From Coccinella septempunctata (taxonomy: Eukaryota; Arthropoda; Insecta; Coleoptera; Coccinellidae): 64,000 nt of DNA. Within the stretch, counting starts at the first letter, position 1; each line of letters begins with the position of its first letter. The notes under the pieces were generated by a model. It was not told the origin of the DNA. It ran no database searches and saw only the letters and a list, made by a program, of their open reading frames with translations. Position numbers and translations under genes: made by a program. The stretch covers positions 7,442,501 through 7,506,500 of the forward strand of contig NC_058191.1 of the NCBI RefSeq assembly GCF_907165205.1, written 5' to 3'. Shown one piece after another: positions 1-10,980 of this stretch.

Positions 1-1149
1 CAAGGAACAAGGGGCTAAAAAAAGTAAACAATATATTGGATCTGCGGTTTTGGCAACGCAGCATACAATATTAGCTTTCTGTGCATACAGTTTTCAGCGG
101 CTCAGGCCGCGTGGAGCTCCTATTATTTTGTTTAACAGGAGTTTATACCACAGGACTTTTTCACCATCCATATAAGGCCCAAAAGAGGAGAGAGCAGAAT
201 TTTTTTTCAATTTCACCAGAATACGAATTTCAGCCAATGGCGAAACTTTTCGAGAAATTTTTTCATGTGGAAATTCATTGAAGAGATAATTTCACCTCGG
301 AAAGTTGATAAAATGAATGAACATTCTTTCTTTAATGGAAAAATTATTAATTTTTTTTCCGTTTGACGAATAAAAAAATTTCTGACTTTTCGAGATGACG
401 AACTGATTACATTGATTAATAATGAAAACCACATATAAATTAGTGGTTTCTGACGTAAGATATTCATTTTCTCTTTTTGAAATGATCACTTGAATGGTGT
501 AGAACCCTCTTAACTCTTGAGGAGATCCGCAAATTGAAAATACACTTGCACTTGATTATTCGAATATCGGGCAACTAGTTCAAAACTGCAAATTATGGGG
601 GACCTCAACTATAATGGAATTGTTGAAAACGTAAAAGAGTAGATCAAAAATAATTATTTGTTGTATGATATGACGAAATAAAAATAATTGATACATGGAA
701 TATTTCAAGAATTCTCTACTTAATTTTCTCATTTAATTTTCACAAGCCGAAGTATATCCTATGTGGTTCGAAAACAAGTAGAAAAGATAATACAGAATAG
801 ACAGAATGCAGTGGAAGGAAAAAAAAAGTCACAAACAAACAGTGCCAAAACTGCCACTACCAAAATAAGAACTGAAACTCAACACACTTCATTGAATTGA
901 GTGACTTTAGCACCAGTTATCAAGTCTTACTTCAAATTGGTTCACATCTGGCGCGCACACAACCTGACTGGGCAGTTTTTTCTACAAATGAAAAACTGTA
1001 CTCGGCAAAAAGTGTTCACGTAAAGACGATCTGAATGCCTCCCTGTAGAACTAGTAACGTTGGCCTCGCAAACTTGCATTTGTGGTTAAGTGGAATAAAT
1101 GTGATAGATTAATGTGATAGATCCACTCCGAAATGGCCATGCAGAATTT
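1..1149. other. AT-rich stretch with no recognisable gene
   Basis: Reading frames here are short and low in complexity on both strands, and none carries a motif I recognise. I see no inverted repeat, poly-A tail or target duplication. It may be host intergenic or intronic DNA or very old repeat. Confidence 0.5.
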
Positions 1150-1867
1150 GAAACCTGGTGATTATATCTCCCCTTAGTCGTCTATGCTCAAAGGTAGTCA
1201 CCTTGATGTAGTACAGCCCTTCTTCTTAGACAGGTCTTCTGTGACCATAAAGCATTCCGGTAATTCTTTTCTGTATCATCCACAGTCTGTCTTCATGTAA
1301 ACTAGTATCCCACACTGGGCCCGCATACACAAAAAATGGTCTTATGAAGGACTTGAGCAAATGGAAGCACGTTGACACATAGCAGTGATGATCAAAAACT
1401 CTTTCAAAGAGATAGCACCTCTGAGATGCCTCGCGACAAACAAATTCCACATTTTCGGTCTAGGTAAGTCGCTCAGTAATTACCTACCACTTCCAGGTCA
1501 GTGTATGAAGCGCAGGGTGAAATTGGTCTGTGACAGTCAGCATAAGGTAGGCAGGGTTTGTTCATTCGAGATGTAAGAGAGCGCACTTCGCCAGGTTTAT
1601 AGTGATGAGCCAACCAGCACACCACCTCTCAATCCTCTGCAAGTCTTGACGCAGCATGTCATAGGATACCATGAGATTAGCGGAAATTTTGGTATCATCG
1701 TCGAACATAGAAACTACAGAAGACAATCCTATATAGGATGTTGAAGAGAGAGGAAGAAGGAATGGGACTTCAGACAGCAGGCGTGGATGGCAGCTACAGG
1801 CTACACCGTCTACATCTTTAAGCAGGCCATCTATCAGATAGCTGCTAAGCAGGCCAGACATTAACAT
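1150..1867 (-). pseudogene. Non-LTR retrotransposon reverse transcriptase fragment
   Basis: This minus-strand fragment covers the palm and thumb of a non-LTR reverse transcriptase. At about 1562-1867 a frame reads FDDDTKI, where the family motif is YADDTKI, followed by a DLQRIERWCAGW block and the KCALLHLE segment that normally follows the catalytic site. Further downstream, at about 1226-1450, another frame reads LLKSFIRPFFVYAGPVWD and then the IQKRITGML block typical of the end of the RT domain. The pieces are in different frames, so the coding sequence is broken. No endonuclease, gag or 3' tail was found, so this is an internal fragment of a CR1-, Jockey- or I-like element. The clade is inferred from motif style only. 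Confidence 0.75.
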
Positions 1868-2338
1868 TATTATAATAATTATAACTTTAGCCTTTCGTCT
1901 TTCACACTACTCTTCAGAGGAACATTCACTTACTCCAGATATCTCAGTTATCAAGAGAATTGAGTTCCTAATTTAAATTATTATTTTGTGAGGTGTATAC
2001 TCAGATATTGTCGAATATCCGAGCGATTTCCACAATTTCATTTAAAGCCGGAAATTCGAGGTGGTAAGTTTTTATTGGACCACATTGTATATTTTGAAGG
2101 AGTTTTCAGAAATAAAGCTGTTAATCTGTAAATCGTACAGTTGCCCCTCTCGTTATTACTTTTGAAATCTGGGCTTTATTATTTAATGCAAATAAATGGG
2201 TCTATCTATTTCTATATCATTGGTTTTTTATTGATAAGGATTCGCCTGTCTTATCTTCCTTGATGGGTGGCCGAAAACCTGCATACACTGTCCGATACAA
2301 TTAAGAGCAAGATGAGTGCAGATAAGAGGAAACAATAT

Positions 2339-3001
2339 TGATTAAAACGTCCGACTGTATAAGATTATTCATTTACACTTTTACTAACACTTATAACTAA
2401 CTATGTCACTAAGGCCCGGTACTTTCACCTTGGAATAAATTTTATTCAATGTGAATAAGTATCTGTCAAATAATTTACTATCTAAAGGATTTCTTATTTC
2501 GGTGCTTTCAGATGAAATTATTTGACGAATAACAATTCTATGAAAACACGGTATACTAATTTTCACTGATTAATGTAAAATAAGAAATTGTCATAATTCC
2601 AACTAGAAAGCAAATACTTTGTGAAAATCACACAAAGAATAACCATACATCCAGAATCTAAAAAATTTCACCAATAATGAAGTACCTACATTCGATCTAT
2701 GACAAATAAATTCTTATTATCAAGTTTCAATGACAGATTTATTCGATGAATAACATTATCTGAAAGTGAAAAGACTGCATTTTTACTTATCCTAAGAATA
2801 AGACTTATCTATCGAATAAATTTAGATATTCGCACGTGAAAGTACCGGGCCTAATATTTATTTCCACTCGTATTTATTTCCATTCATCCGTCGCTTGCAC
2901 TGTGAACTGTACTGTACTGTACTATTTTTCCGATGGGCTTTTATAGGCGCCGGAAACATTCTGGCGATTTCGCGCGCTTTCTAGAAAGGTCCGGCCGCCA
3001 G
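2339..3001 (-). repeat. 3' LTR of the gypsy relic, interrupted by a miniature element
   Basis: This repeat matches 10981-11193 base for base over most of its length: a shared AAACGTCCGACTG start, an ATAAGATTATT block, CTATGTCACT, a short TACTG array, and a shared end around TTTCTAGAAAGGTCCGG. Without the 439-bp insertion at 2413-2851 it is about 220 bp, like the other copy. The pyrimidine tract just inside it (about 3020-3031) reads as a purine-rich polypurine tract on the minus strand. That fits a 3' LTR of a minus-strand element. Exact ends are uncertain by several bases. Confidence 0.75.
2413..2851. mobile_element. PIF/Harbinger-like miniature element, longer copy
   Basis: Its terminal inverted repeats begin GGCCCGGTACTTTCAC and end with the complement. 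It is flanked by TAA on both sides. The other LTR of the gypsy relic (near 11050) carries the same region without the insertion, which confirms the boundaries. The interior is rich in TTATTCG/CGAATAA motifs and includes a block that is the reverse complement of the copy at 5752-5971. It has no coding capacity. A 3-bp TNA duplication with G/C-rich inverted ends suggests PIF/Harbinger mobilisation; this is inferred from the ends alone. Confidence 0.8.
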
Positions 3002-3114
3002 GGCCGGATTGGTTACGCTGTCCCCTCCTTAAGCCTGTTCTGCCCCAGAACAGATTCCGTAATTTTTTCTGAGGACCGTGGTGAAACCTGCAATCATCAC
3101 CATTCCTACAGTAG
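3002..3114 (-). other. Gypsy 3' untranslated segment with polypurine tract
   Basis: This short piece lies between the 3' LTR and the Jockey insertion. It contains the pyrimidine run CCCCTCCTT, which is an AAGGAGGGG polypurine tract on the minus strand, the usual plus-strand primer site next to a 3' LTR. It ends in TACAGTAG, which is repeated at 8028-8035 after the Jockey poly-A tail. Confidence 0.6.
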
Positions 3115-3507
3115 CAGTTCGAGTTATTCGCTTGACAAAAGAAGACTTGCTACAGTGCTCCTAGTGCTATAAAAGAGAAAGTCGAAGTGAAAGTGCCCAA
3201 TAACAAAGCTACGGAATATTTGATTCCGACTGTGAAGTTTGTGTAGGTTCTATATTTGTTATCGGAATTTTAATTCGTTAAAATTTTCAAAGTTGGTGTT
3301 CATCCACAGTGTCCAGAGGTGTCTCGTTGGTACTGCAGAAAACATCAGGTGAGCTTATTTTTCGTATCTCTTTTCTGATTTTTCTCATAGCGTATAAAAC
3401 ATTCGGCTTTATACCATAGTTTTATATTAGACTATTTCAGTGAAGATTCCTGAATATTTTATTATTTTCAAATTGTTTGATATTTTGAGATTTTTGAGTA
3501 TAAAACC

Positions 3508-4813
3508 ATGTCGGAAACCTCAGATAATGAGGGTTCCTACATGGAAGCGACCGATGCTGAAGAATTCAGCGAAGGCGAACACGAGGAGCTTGTAAAGCTC
3601 AGAGAAGAAAATGGGCAGTTGAAAGCTCAAATAGTCAAACTGACTGAAACTGTGTCACAGTTAGTCAGTGAGATGCGCCTCTTGAGGGAGGAAATGACCC
3701 GCAATAATATGCCGAAATCTCCCACTTACGCCGCAATCACAGAATAATTCCCTTATAGGAATTGTTTCACATCCCGAAACAAGGAAAAATGATTCAACGC
3801 AGGTCGCGAAGGCCCCAAACGCGCCCCCAACTAAACGCGCGTGAAAAAAAAGCTCCTCTTCTGATGAGGAGACTGTCAAGAAGGCAACGGAAGTGCCTAA
3901 AAGAGATAGAATTCCACCCATCACGATGATGGGCACCTCAGATTGGGTATAGATATCTAAAGCTCTCTACACAAAAAGGATAAACTACAACCGTGCAACT
4001 ACAGTTAAAGACGGTATAAAAATCATCGCGTCAACCGTAGATGATTTTAGAAAAATAACAACATTCTTCGAGCAGCATGGTAAAGAATTTCCATGATTTG
4101 ATGAGAATTTCTGATATTCCAGGGAATATCAGACGCTGAGGTGTCCAGAATGACATCGAACAAGACAAAGAAGCCAATACCTCTCTACCTGGTTAAAACC
4201 CAAAAAGGAAATCTTCGAAGTGAAGCGACTCTACAACCTCTGTATTGTGATTGAACATAAAAAGAGGCCTGAAAGTCCAAGCCAGTGCTTTAGGTGCCAA
4301 AGGTACGGACATGCACAAAACAAATGCTCCTTCCCGTGGAGATGCGTGAAGTGCTCAGGAAGTCATAGCAGCAATGACTGCACACTCACCAGAAAAGGTG
4401 AAGAGAGAAATGCCACATGCGTCTTATGTGGAGAAGAGGGCCATCCAGCTAGCTACAAAGGATGTAGCGAATTCAAGTTGGTGACCAGAAAGAAGAATTC
4501 CCGAAAATCAGCTGAACAGAAAAAAAAGGTAACAAAAACAACAACTTCTGAACAAAAAAATCAGGAAGTAGCGAAGACCCAACCTACAGAGCAGGAAAAG
4601 AAGAGGGAGACTCCAAAACCCGTTCAGAAAAAAGAAGGACAGAAGAAGCTTACAATGAAACAGGCTGTGAACAGTCAGCAGGAAAAGAAAAAGATAACTG
4701 AATCAGCCGATGATTTAGATATCTTCACGAAAAAAATTTTCAACAAAATAATGTTGAAAATTGAGAGGGAAATGGAGAAAAAACTCCAAGCATTATTCAG
4801 TAAACTGAATTAA
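3508..4813 (+). pseudogene. Jockey ORF1 (Gag-like nucleic acid-binding protein), broken
   Basis: The ATG at 3508 opens an acidic N-terminus followed by a leucine-heptad coiled coil (about residues 25-65), as in Jockey-clade Gag-like proteins that assemble into RNP particles. The frame stops at 3748, and further stops lie near 3849 and 3949. The C-terminal half resumes at about 4220. There three CCHC-type knuckles are visible: CFRCQRYGHAQNKC, CVKCSGSHSSNDC and CVLCGEEGHPASYKGC. A lysine- and glutamine-rich basic tail follows. The last stop (4811-4813) overlaps the ORF2 ATG at 4813 by one base, the tight coupling usual for this family. By family, the protein would bind the element RNA. This copy is non-functional. 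Confidence 0.85.
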
Positions 4814-7758
4814 TGGACCTTACGAATATTATGAAGAAATCCCTCAAGATAATCTCGTGGAACATAAACAGAATCAACACCCGGAAAGCCGAGATAGAAG
4901 AAATAATATCAGAGAGACAACCTGATATTATAGCCCTACAGGAAACAATAATAAACCGGAACAGACGACTGAATTTCATGAATTATGAAACGTATAGATG
5001 TGACAGAATTACAAACACCGGAGGAGGAGTAGCAATATTGGTGAGAACAGATCTGAAACACTACTTCAAAAGCAGATCCGACGAAACACAAGGAGAAACA
5101 GAAACAGTTACGATTGTTGCTGAATTGAATCGTCAAAGAGTCGAAATTACCTCGGCGTATAAGCGACCACCAAACAATTCATTGGAAGAAGAGATAAACA
5201 ACATGTTGGAAGGGACAAACCCGAAAATCTGCATCGGAGATTTCAACTGTAAATCCCCATTATGGAACAGCAGAGCAGAGAATAGAAATGGCAAAAAACT
5301 CAAGGATTTCGCCGAAAAACAAAATGCCATAGTGATTGGACCAGAGTTACCGACATATCTTGCTTTTGGTATAGGAATACCAGATGTAATAGATATCGCG
5401 ATATTGAAAAATATAACTCAAGAATTCTCTATTGAAACTTTGGAAGATGGAACCTCAAACCACAATCCCGTCGAATTGACAATTGGAGAAGAGCAAAGAG
5501 AAAAACTGATGGAGATAAGAGAATATACCAATTGGGCTAAATACAGCCATTTAATACAATCGGAAATATAACAGAAATTCCAACAATAAGCACTCCAGAG
5601 GATCTGGAATGTGCGGTTGATAAACTGGAAGAGATTATATTGAAAGCTTACGAAAAAAGTACGAGAAGAGTGAAGAGACCAGCACCAAGTCATCCGCATG
5701 GCGATACGCCTAAAGAAGTAAAAGATCTTATACGAGAAAATCGAAGACTGAGGCCCGGTACTTTCACTTGCGAATAAATAAATTTATTCGCATTTATTAA
5801 GTCTTATTCGTAAGATTAGTAAAAATCCAGTCTTTTCACTTTCAGATAGTGTTATTCATCGAATAAATCTGTCATTGAAACTTAATTAGAAGAGTTTATT
5901 TGTCATAGATCGAATGTCGGTACGTCATTATTCGTTGAATAAAATTTATTCGAAGGTGAAAGTACCGGGCCTAAGAAGAATATATCGGATGAATAAAAAT
6001 GATCTGAATAGAAGGAACCTCAACCGACATAGCCAAGTTCTGAAAAATGCCCTGAAAGATCTAAGAACAAGCAGATGGAACAAAAGGGTTCAAGAACTGA
6101 ATACAATCGATCATTCTGCATGGAGAATGCAAAAAAGCCTACGAGGAGAAAAGACTAAAATTCCACCCCTACACGGAGAAAGGGGAATGGCGTATACTAA
6201 TACTGATAAGGCAGATGCATTGGTGGACTCGATCGAAAGAGAATCGAGAATAAATTATAGGATAGACGACGATAATGAAGATTTGGAAGAACTGGTTGAA
6301 GAAAATGATGAAGAAATGGATGAATTACCAGCAACTGCTGAAATAGACAAGCCAACATCGCCAAATGAAATCAGGGAAATAATCAGAAGTTTAAAGAAGA
6401 GGAAAGCTCCCGGAAGCGATAAAATATCGAATGTTATATTAAAGAAATTACCTAGAAAAGGTATAGCCGCTCTAACAAATATCGCGAATGGAATCATGAG
6501 GACAGAACACTACCCAGAGAAATGGAAAACAGCGGAAGTCATAGTATTCAATAAACCATTTAAAGAGAAGAAGTTCCCACAAAACTACAGACCGATAAGT
6601 CTACTGTCGGCGTTAGGAAAAGTAGTAGAAAGGATTATCGCCACGAGGCTAAATGAGGAAACCGAAAATCTGAAACTGATACCGCCAGAACAGTTCGGAT
6701 TAAGAAGAGAGCATTCAACAGAGCAACAATTATTAAGGCTCACAGAGTACATTACAGAAGGATTCCAAAATAAACAAGCCACAGGTCTTGTTTTACTAGA
6801 CGTCGCCAGAGCTTTCGACAGAGTATGGCATGAAGGATTAATATATAAGATGAGAAGTGCTGGATATTCGATCAAAATATGCAAGTTGATCCGGAATTAT
6901 CTCAAAAATAGAAGATTTTACGTGAAAGTGGAAGGAGAATGCTCCACAACAAGAGATTTAGAGGTTGGAGTACCCTAAGGGTCAGTGCTTGGGCCACTTC
7001 TGTACAACATATACATTCACGATATTCCGGAGAATCCAAGAACCATGCTAACGTTATATGCTGACGACACAGGCATAGCAACTCGACACCGAAACCCAGA
7101 AGTAATAGAACGAGTTCTACAAGAGTCGATTGACGAAACAAATGACTGGTGCATAAAGTGGAAAATCAAGATCAATGGACAAAAGAGCCAAGCAATATTA
7201 CTACAGAAGAGAAGACTGCGACCCACAACGAAACTGGAAGTTGACGGCGAAGAAATCGACTGGAAAAATGAAGCCAAATATTTAGGAATAACGTTTGACA
7301 AAGGACTTACTTGGAAAAGTCATATCAAACAAGCAATCGACAAAACGAAAGCAGCGATGAATAGACTCTACCCTTTAATAGGAAGAAGAAGCCACATGTC
7401 GAAAGAGACAAAATTGAAGATAATCAAAGCCGTTGCTAGGCCTCAACTGACTTATGGATCAGTTTCCTGGGGCTTCGCGGCAAAGAGCCACATCAAAAGA
7501 ATTCAGGCCACTGAAAACAAGCTGCTACGATGTGCAATAGATGCACCTTGGTTTGTCAGGAATAGACAGATTTATAGGGACCTAAAATGGGAAACCATAA
7601 CGGAATTCATGAACAGAAAAGCAGAGAAATTATTCGAAACAGCGAAAAACCATCCGAATCAAGAACTCAGGAGACTAGTGGACTACGACCCAGAGGAAGA
7701 CAAGAGGAGAATGCGAATTTACCGAAGGAGACCAAGAGATCAATTAAAAAGAGATTAA
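4813..7758 (+). pseudogene. Jockey ORF2 (AP endonuclease and reverse transcriptase), broken
   Basis: The first segment (4813-5571) is an AP-type endonuclease with the landmarks SWNINRI, LQET, GGGVAILVR, GDFN and the SNHNP active-site histidine region. A 2-nt insertion near 5566 shifts the frame, and the miniature element at 5752-5971 interrupts the linker. The RT segment (5975-6978) has RKAPGSD, NYRPISLLSALGK, FGLRREHST and LLDVARAFDRVW. A C-to-T change makes a stop in the middle of the VPQGSVLGP motif at about 6977. The frame continues at 6985 with YADDTGIA, the catalytic palm motif, to a stop at 7758. By family the enzyme nicks the target and primes reverse transcription. At least three independent lesions make it dead. 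Confidence 0.9.
5752..5971. mobile_element. PIF/Harbinger-like miniature element inside Jockey ORF2
   Basis: The ends are the same GGCCCGGTACTTTCAC inverted repeats as at 2413-2851. The flanks are TGA on the left and TAA on the right, and the empty site in the other Jockey copy (about 54080) reads TCA, so a 3-bp TNA duplication fits with later mutation. Its 220-bp interior aligns in reverse orientation with part of the longer copy. An apparent ATG at 5914 lies inside it and is not a genuine protein start. Confidence 0.85.
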
Positions 7759-8105
7759 AATAACAACAGAAACTTATTGAAAAATTCAATAAAGTGTTAA
7801 TCCAATAAAGGATAAACACATAAATCCCAGCACGATAATGTGCGAGAAGAAAACCGACTAAGAGACGAACGGTTTATAAGCAAATGCCCGGAACCAAAAT
7901 TCAAGAAGCAGTTAAGGGTTTTTAGTGGGTCTCGAGCTCGAGTGAGAAACCCCACTTGTTCCCCCTCAGGAGAGGGTGGTTCGTCTGATTTGCAGATTTT
8001 CCCCCTGCTACACAAAAAAAAAAAAAATACAGTAGCCTTTTTGATGGAAATTGCACTCCACAGTTTTGCTGGGCTTCTTGGTTTGCTTCGAGTTAAAATT
8101 GCACA

Positions 8106-8555
8106 CTAAGATACCCATATACCAGTTTCCTGAAATACCACCTCCAGAATGCTTCGCACAACCCGCCAGTTCAGCTCGTCCAATCCACAACCGAGCTTGG
8201 GAACAGCTAATTTGCTAACTCCAAAGCGTTGAAGGTATTCTTTGAAGCTATGCAGTGTCGTCCATAAATTCTGATAGGTTAGCTTCTGATGGGAATGTTG
8301 CTTGGTTACTAGGTAATAAATGAACCGACCTTCAGCCTTCAATTTCAAAGCTTCTCCGATTCTTGGCTGTTGTCGCAATAGTTCTTTTTGTCGTACAAAT
8401 TTGTTTCTGAATACTCTTGCTATATCTTTGCTCATACGAAGGTCGTTCGCTACACAATGAGCGAGAGAGTATTCCTCAGAATCTTTAAAGAGGTCTTGAT
8501 GTACTTCCTGTGTGACGCCGAATCGTGCAACGAGTGTCTCCCCATAGCAATCCAT
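8106..8555 (-). pseudogene. OARD1/TARG1-like macro domain at the C-terminus of gypsy Pol
   Basis: The 149 residues match the ADP-ribose glycohydrolase OARD1/TARG1 type of macro domain: an N-terminal VHQDLF strand, SLAHCVANDLRMSKDIA (the ADP-ribose-binding loop region), GRFIYYLVTK, and LAVPKLGCGLDELNW. The lysine in YYLVTK (K85) and the aspartate in GCGLD (D126) correspond to the catalytic Lys/Asp pair of that family. By family such domains remove ADP-ribose from acidic residues. The apparent Met is not a real start. The same frame continues upstream through YEVIKRINDVVYSIW, the end of a gypsy integrase, so the domain was the tail of the Pol polyprotein. The domain itself has no internal stop. 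Its role in the element is unknown; countering host ADP-ribosylation is a guess. Confidence 0.85.
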
Positions 8556-9640
8556 AAACTTCCATATACTGTAAACTACATCATTTATCCTCTTGATTAC
8601 TTCATACGGTACCTCCCACTGTCTCTGCAGATTCGGTGGAAAACATTTTCTCCTTTGTTAATTGTGTAACCACATCAGATCTCCAGCGGTGAACCCACTT
8701 CAATAGCCTTGATGTCGTAGCGCATTTTCATTCGGTCACTTGCTTGCTGCATTTGATTGCGCACCTTGTCATAAATGTAATCCAGCTTGTTTCTTAGTTT
8801 ACTAATGTAGTCCTCCCCAGCTACGTCTTATCCAGGCTTACATCCAAACTCCAGGTCGCAATGCAGCCTTACTTTTCGGCCGAACATTATATTAGATTGA
8901 GTTTCCTTGGTGGATTCGTGAACTAAAGATATATTTGCCATGGTGAATAGATGTAAATATTCATCCTAGTCCCGCTGGTGATCAGAAACTACTTTGGCTA
9001 GATGTTTTTCCATGGACGGATTCATTCGTTCGACCATGCCGTCTGATTGTGGATGAAGAGGTGAAGTCCTAGTTTTGTGAATCCCAAATTTCCTGCATAC
9101 TTCTTGGAATAACGTCAACTCAAAATTTTGGCCTTGATCACAATGCAGTTCTAAAGGTATTCCAAATCTGCAGAGAGTTCTTTGAACAATTTATCAGCTA
9201 CCGTACTTGCCTCTTGATTAGGAATACCATAGGCTTTCACCCATTTTGTAAAATAGTCCATCGCTACCATAATGTACTTGTTTCCATGGTCTGTTTCGGG
9301 AAAAGGGCCGGCGTTGTCGATAGCTACTCATTCCATGGGGGATCTGACGTTATATTGCTTCATTGTTGCTTTTCCTTTACCATAAGTTCCGTTAGCAGCA
9401 GCACAAACCTTGCATCTTCTACACCAATCTTTAACGTCCTTCTTACAATTCAGCCAATAAAATCGCTGCCTGCCTCTTCCAACGTCTTGGTTATCCCGAA
9501 ATGTCCACCTGAAGTTGCATTATGTAGTTTAGTCAGAATTTCTGTCTCGCGGATCTTCGGCCCAATCAACTGAAGCCTATGCTCAGATCCATCTTCATTT
9601 TCCCACCAACGTTTCAGAAGACCTCTATCAATCTTCAACG
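8556..9640 (-). pseudogene. Ty3/gypsy integrase remnant
   Basis: On the minus strand the remnant starts with LLKRWWENEDG and LHNATSGGHFGITKTLEE, the HHCC zinc-binding region. The catalytic core is partly readable as LHCDQGQNFE followed by FGIHKTRTSPLHPQSDGMVER, which holds the conserved Asp and the HPQSDG...ER block with the catalytic Glu. The C-terminal module (about 8556-8670) reads LMWLHN, stop, QRRK, QRQWEVPYEVIKRINDVVY, the usual gypsy strand arrangement. Several stops and frameshifts break it. It lies directly upstream of, and in frame with, the macro domain. The part between the zinc region and Gag, which should contain protease, RT and RNase H, is missing. Confidence 0.82.
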
Positions 9641-9889
9641 TTTCCGATTGTGCCCAATACGACTTTATATTCTGGCTCAGTCTGGATACTTCTTCCCAAG
9701 TAGGTCATCTACCGCTTTTCTTCTAACTCAGGATTATTTTCAAGTCGTTATCTTCCTCTTGTGCTCTTTGAATTTCTTCAGGTAGCCAGTCGTCTTCGAT
9801 TACGGTGGTCCGCCTTAAATCTTTTCTTCTAGGCGCGAGTTCTGGGCTGAAGTTCTGGGGACACTCAATGGTTTTGGTCGAGCCAGTGT

Positions 9890-10959
9890 CTACCATAGTT
9901 TCCCAGTTGAAGCTCTTTCAAATTCTGGACGATTTCGCTTGAAATGCCCACTTTTGTTGCAGTTCCAGCACACATCATCCCCTTTCTCAACTTGTGATAT
10001 TCTTCGGATTTCTTCTCTGACAATGTCCTCAGTAGATCGGTCTGTTTTATGGACTTGTCTTACACGAAGGTGTCCTCTATGCGACACTTGCTTCGCTGCC
10101 TCACTTTCCAAAGCCTGGTCTAAGGCACCACCTATGATTCTAGGGCTTGTTGTATTTCTCTATCCTTGATCCCATCCACTAATGTCTGGTTTGATAGCTG
10201 TTCGAGGAAACTGTCCAGAGTAGATGGATAAGCCAGTCTGACGCTACATCAGCTTCAAACTCCTGTTTTCTGCACTCGGTTCTTTATTTGTGCATGGTAA
10301 ACTTGTTGTAGATGAGCATCGCCATATCTCATCTGCAGTTTCGATGTTAGAACTTTGTAACAGGCTTGTTGACTCTCCGGAATCGTTTGCAGAATGTTGA
10401 GTGCCTCTCCTCGTGGAGCTTTTATTAATGCCTTTGCTTTTTCCATGTCGTTCCAATTGTTCGCCAACGCAACAGCTTCAAACTGTTTTTGATATGTCGA
10501 CCAGGGTACTTTTCTATCGAAAGTTGGAGGCTTGATCTGCATTCTACTACCTTCGCAGTAATTTTACGCTTTCGCTGTGCTGTAGGGTGATGAAGCCAGA
10601 ACATTTATTCTATTTGACATTATTTTCAAGTCATCTATCAATTTGGGGTGATGTTAAATTATTCCTCCCATTTCTTCAAACATTCCGTCAACCTTGTCAA
10701 ACTTTTCATCAACTTCGTCAAATTTTTCACTTACTATATCGAATCTCTTGTCCGCTTCATCAAATTTTTCATTTATGGTTTCTTGTTTCTCATCCAATTT
10801 CTCTGTAAGTTGACTCACCACATCGTTACAATTTTCCTTAATCTGGTCCATTTTCTCATTCTATTTACAAAAGAGTTCCATTCTTTCGTTCATTTTACTC
10901 AAAAAGTCCATTACCACTTGAGTCTCCAAGGCGTTCTTTAGTGTTGTGGTCACTGGCAT
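9890..10959 (-). pseudogene. Ty3/gypsy Gag remnant
   Basis: Reading likely began at the Met at 10959, shortly inside the 5' LTR. The N-terminus is a repetitive coiled coil (10654-10851) with near-repeats of EKFDEVDEKFDKVD. The capsid-like part (10255-10542) begins MQIKPPTFDRKVPWSTYQKQ and runs through GEALNILQTIPES to MRYGDAHLQQVYHAQIKNR, a layout familiar from arthropod gypsy Gag proteins. A zinc knuckle follows at about 9920-9960: CWNCNKSGHFKRNR, where the final Cys of CX2CX4HX4C is replaced by Arg. Stops separate the segments. By family it would form the virus-like particle. This copy cannot. Confidence 0.82.
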
Positions 10960-10980
10960 GAACTCCAACGTTTTTTTAAC

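Larger units (their letters stand above)
3115..8027 (+). mobile_element. Nearly full-length Jockey-type non-LTR retrotransposon
   Basis: The element begins CAGTTCGAGTT, a start style common in the Jockey/I groups, and ends in a run of A at about 8014-8027. An 8-9 bp duplication TACAGTAG(C) flanks it (3107-3115 and 8028-8036). ORF1 encodes a coiled coil and CCHC knuckles, and ORF2 an AP-type endonuclease followed by RT. A 220-bp miniature element interrupts ORF2. Both ORFs carry stops and frameshifts, so the copy cannot move by itself. A 5'-truncated relative lies at 53883-56020 and supplies the uninterrupted version of the ORF2 linker. Confidence 0.88.

Noticed and set aside
5914..5974. Apparent N-terminus of the long Jockey frame
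   Set aside because: The ATG and the first codons lie inside the inserted miniature element, so this is not a native start.
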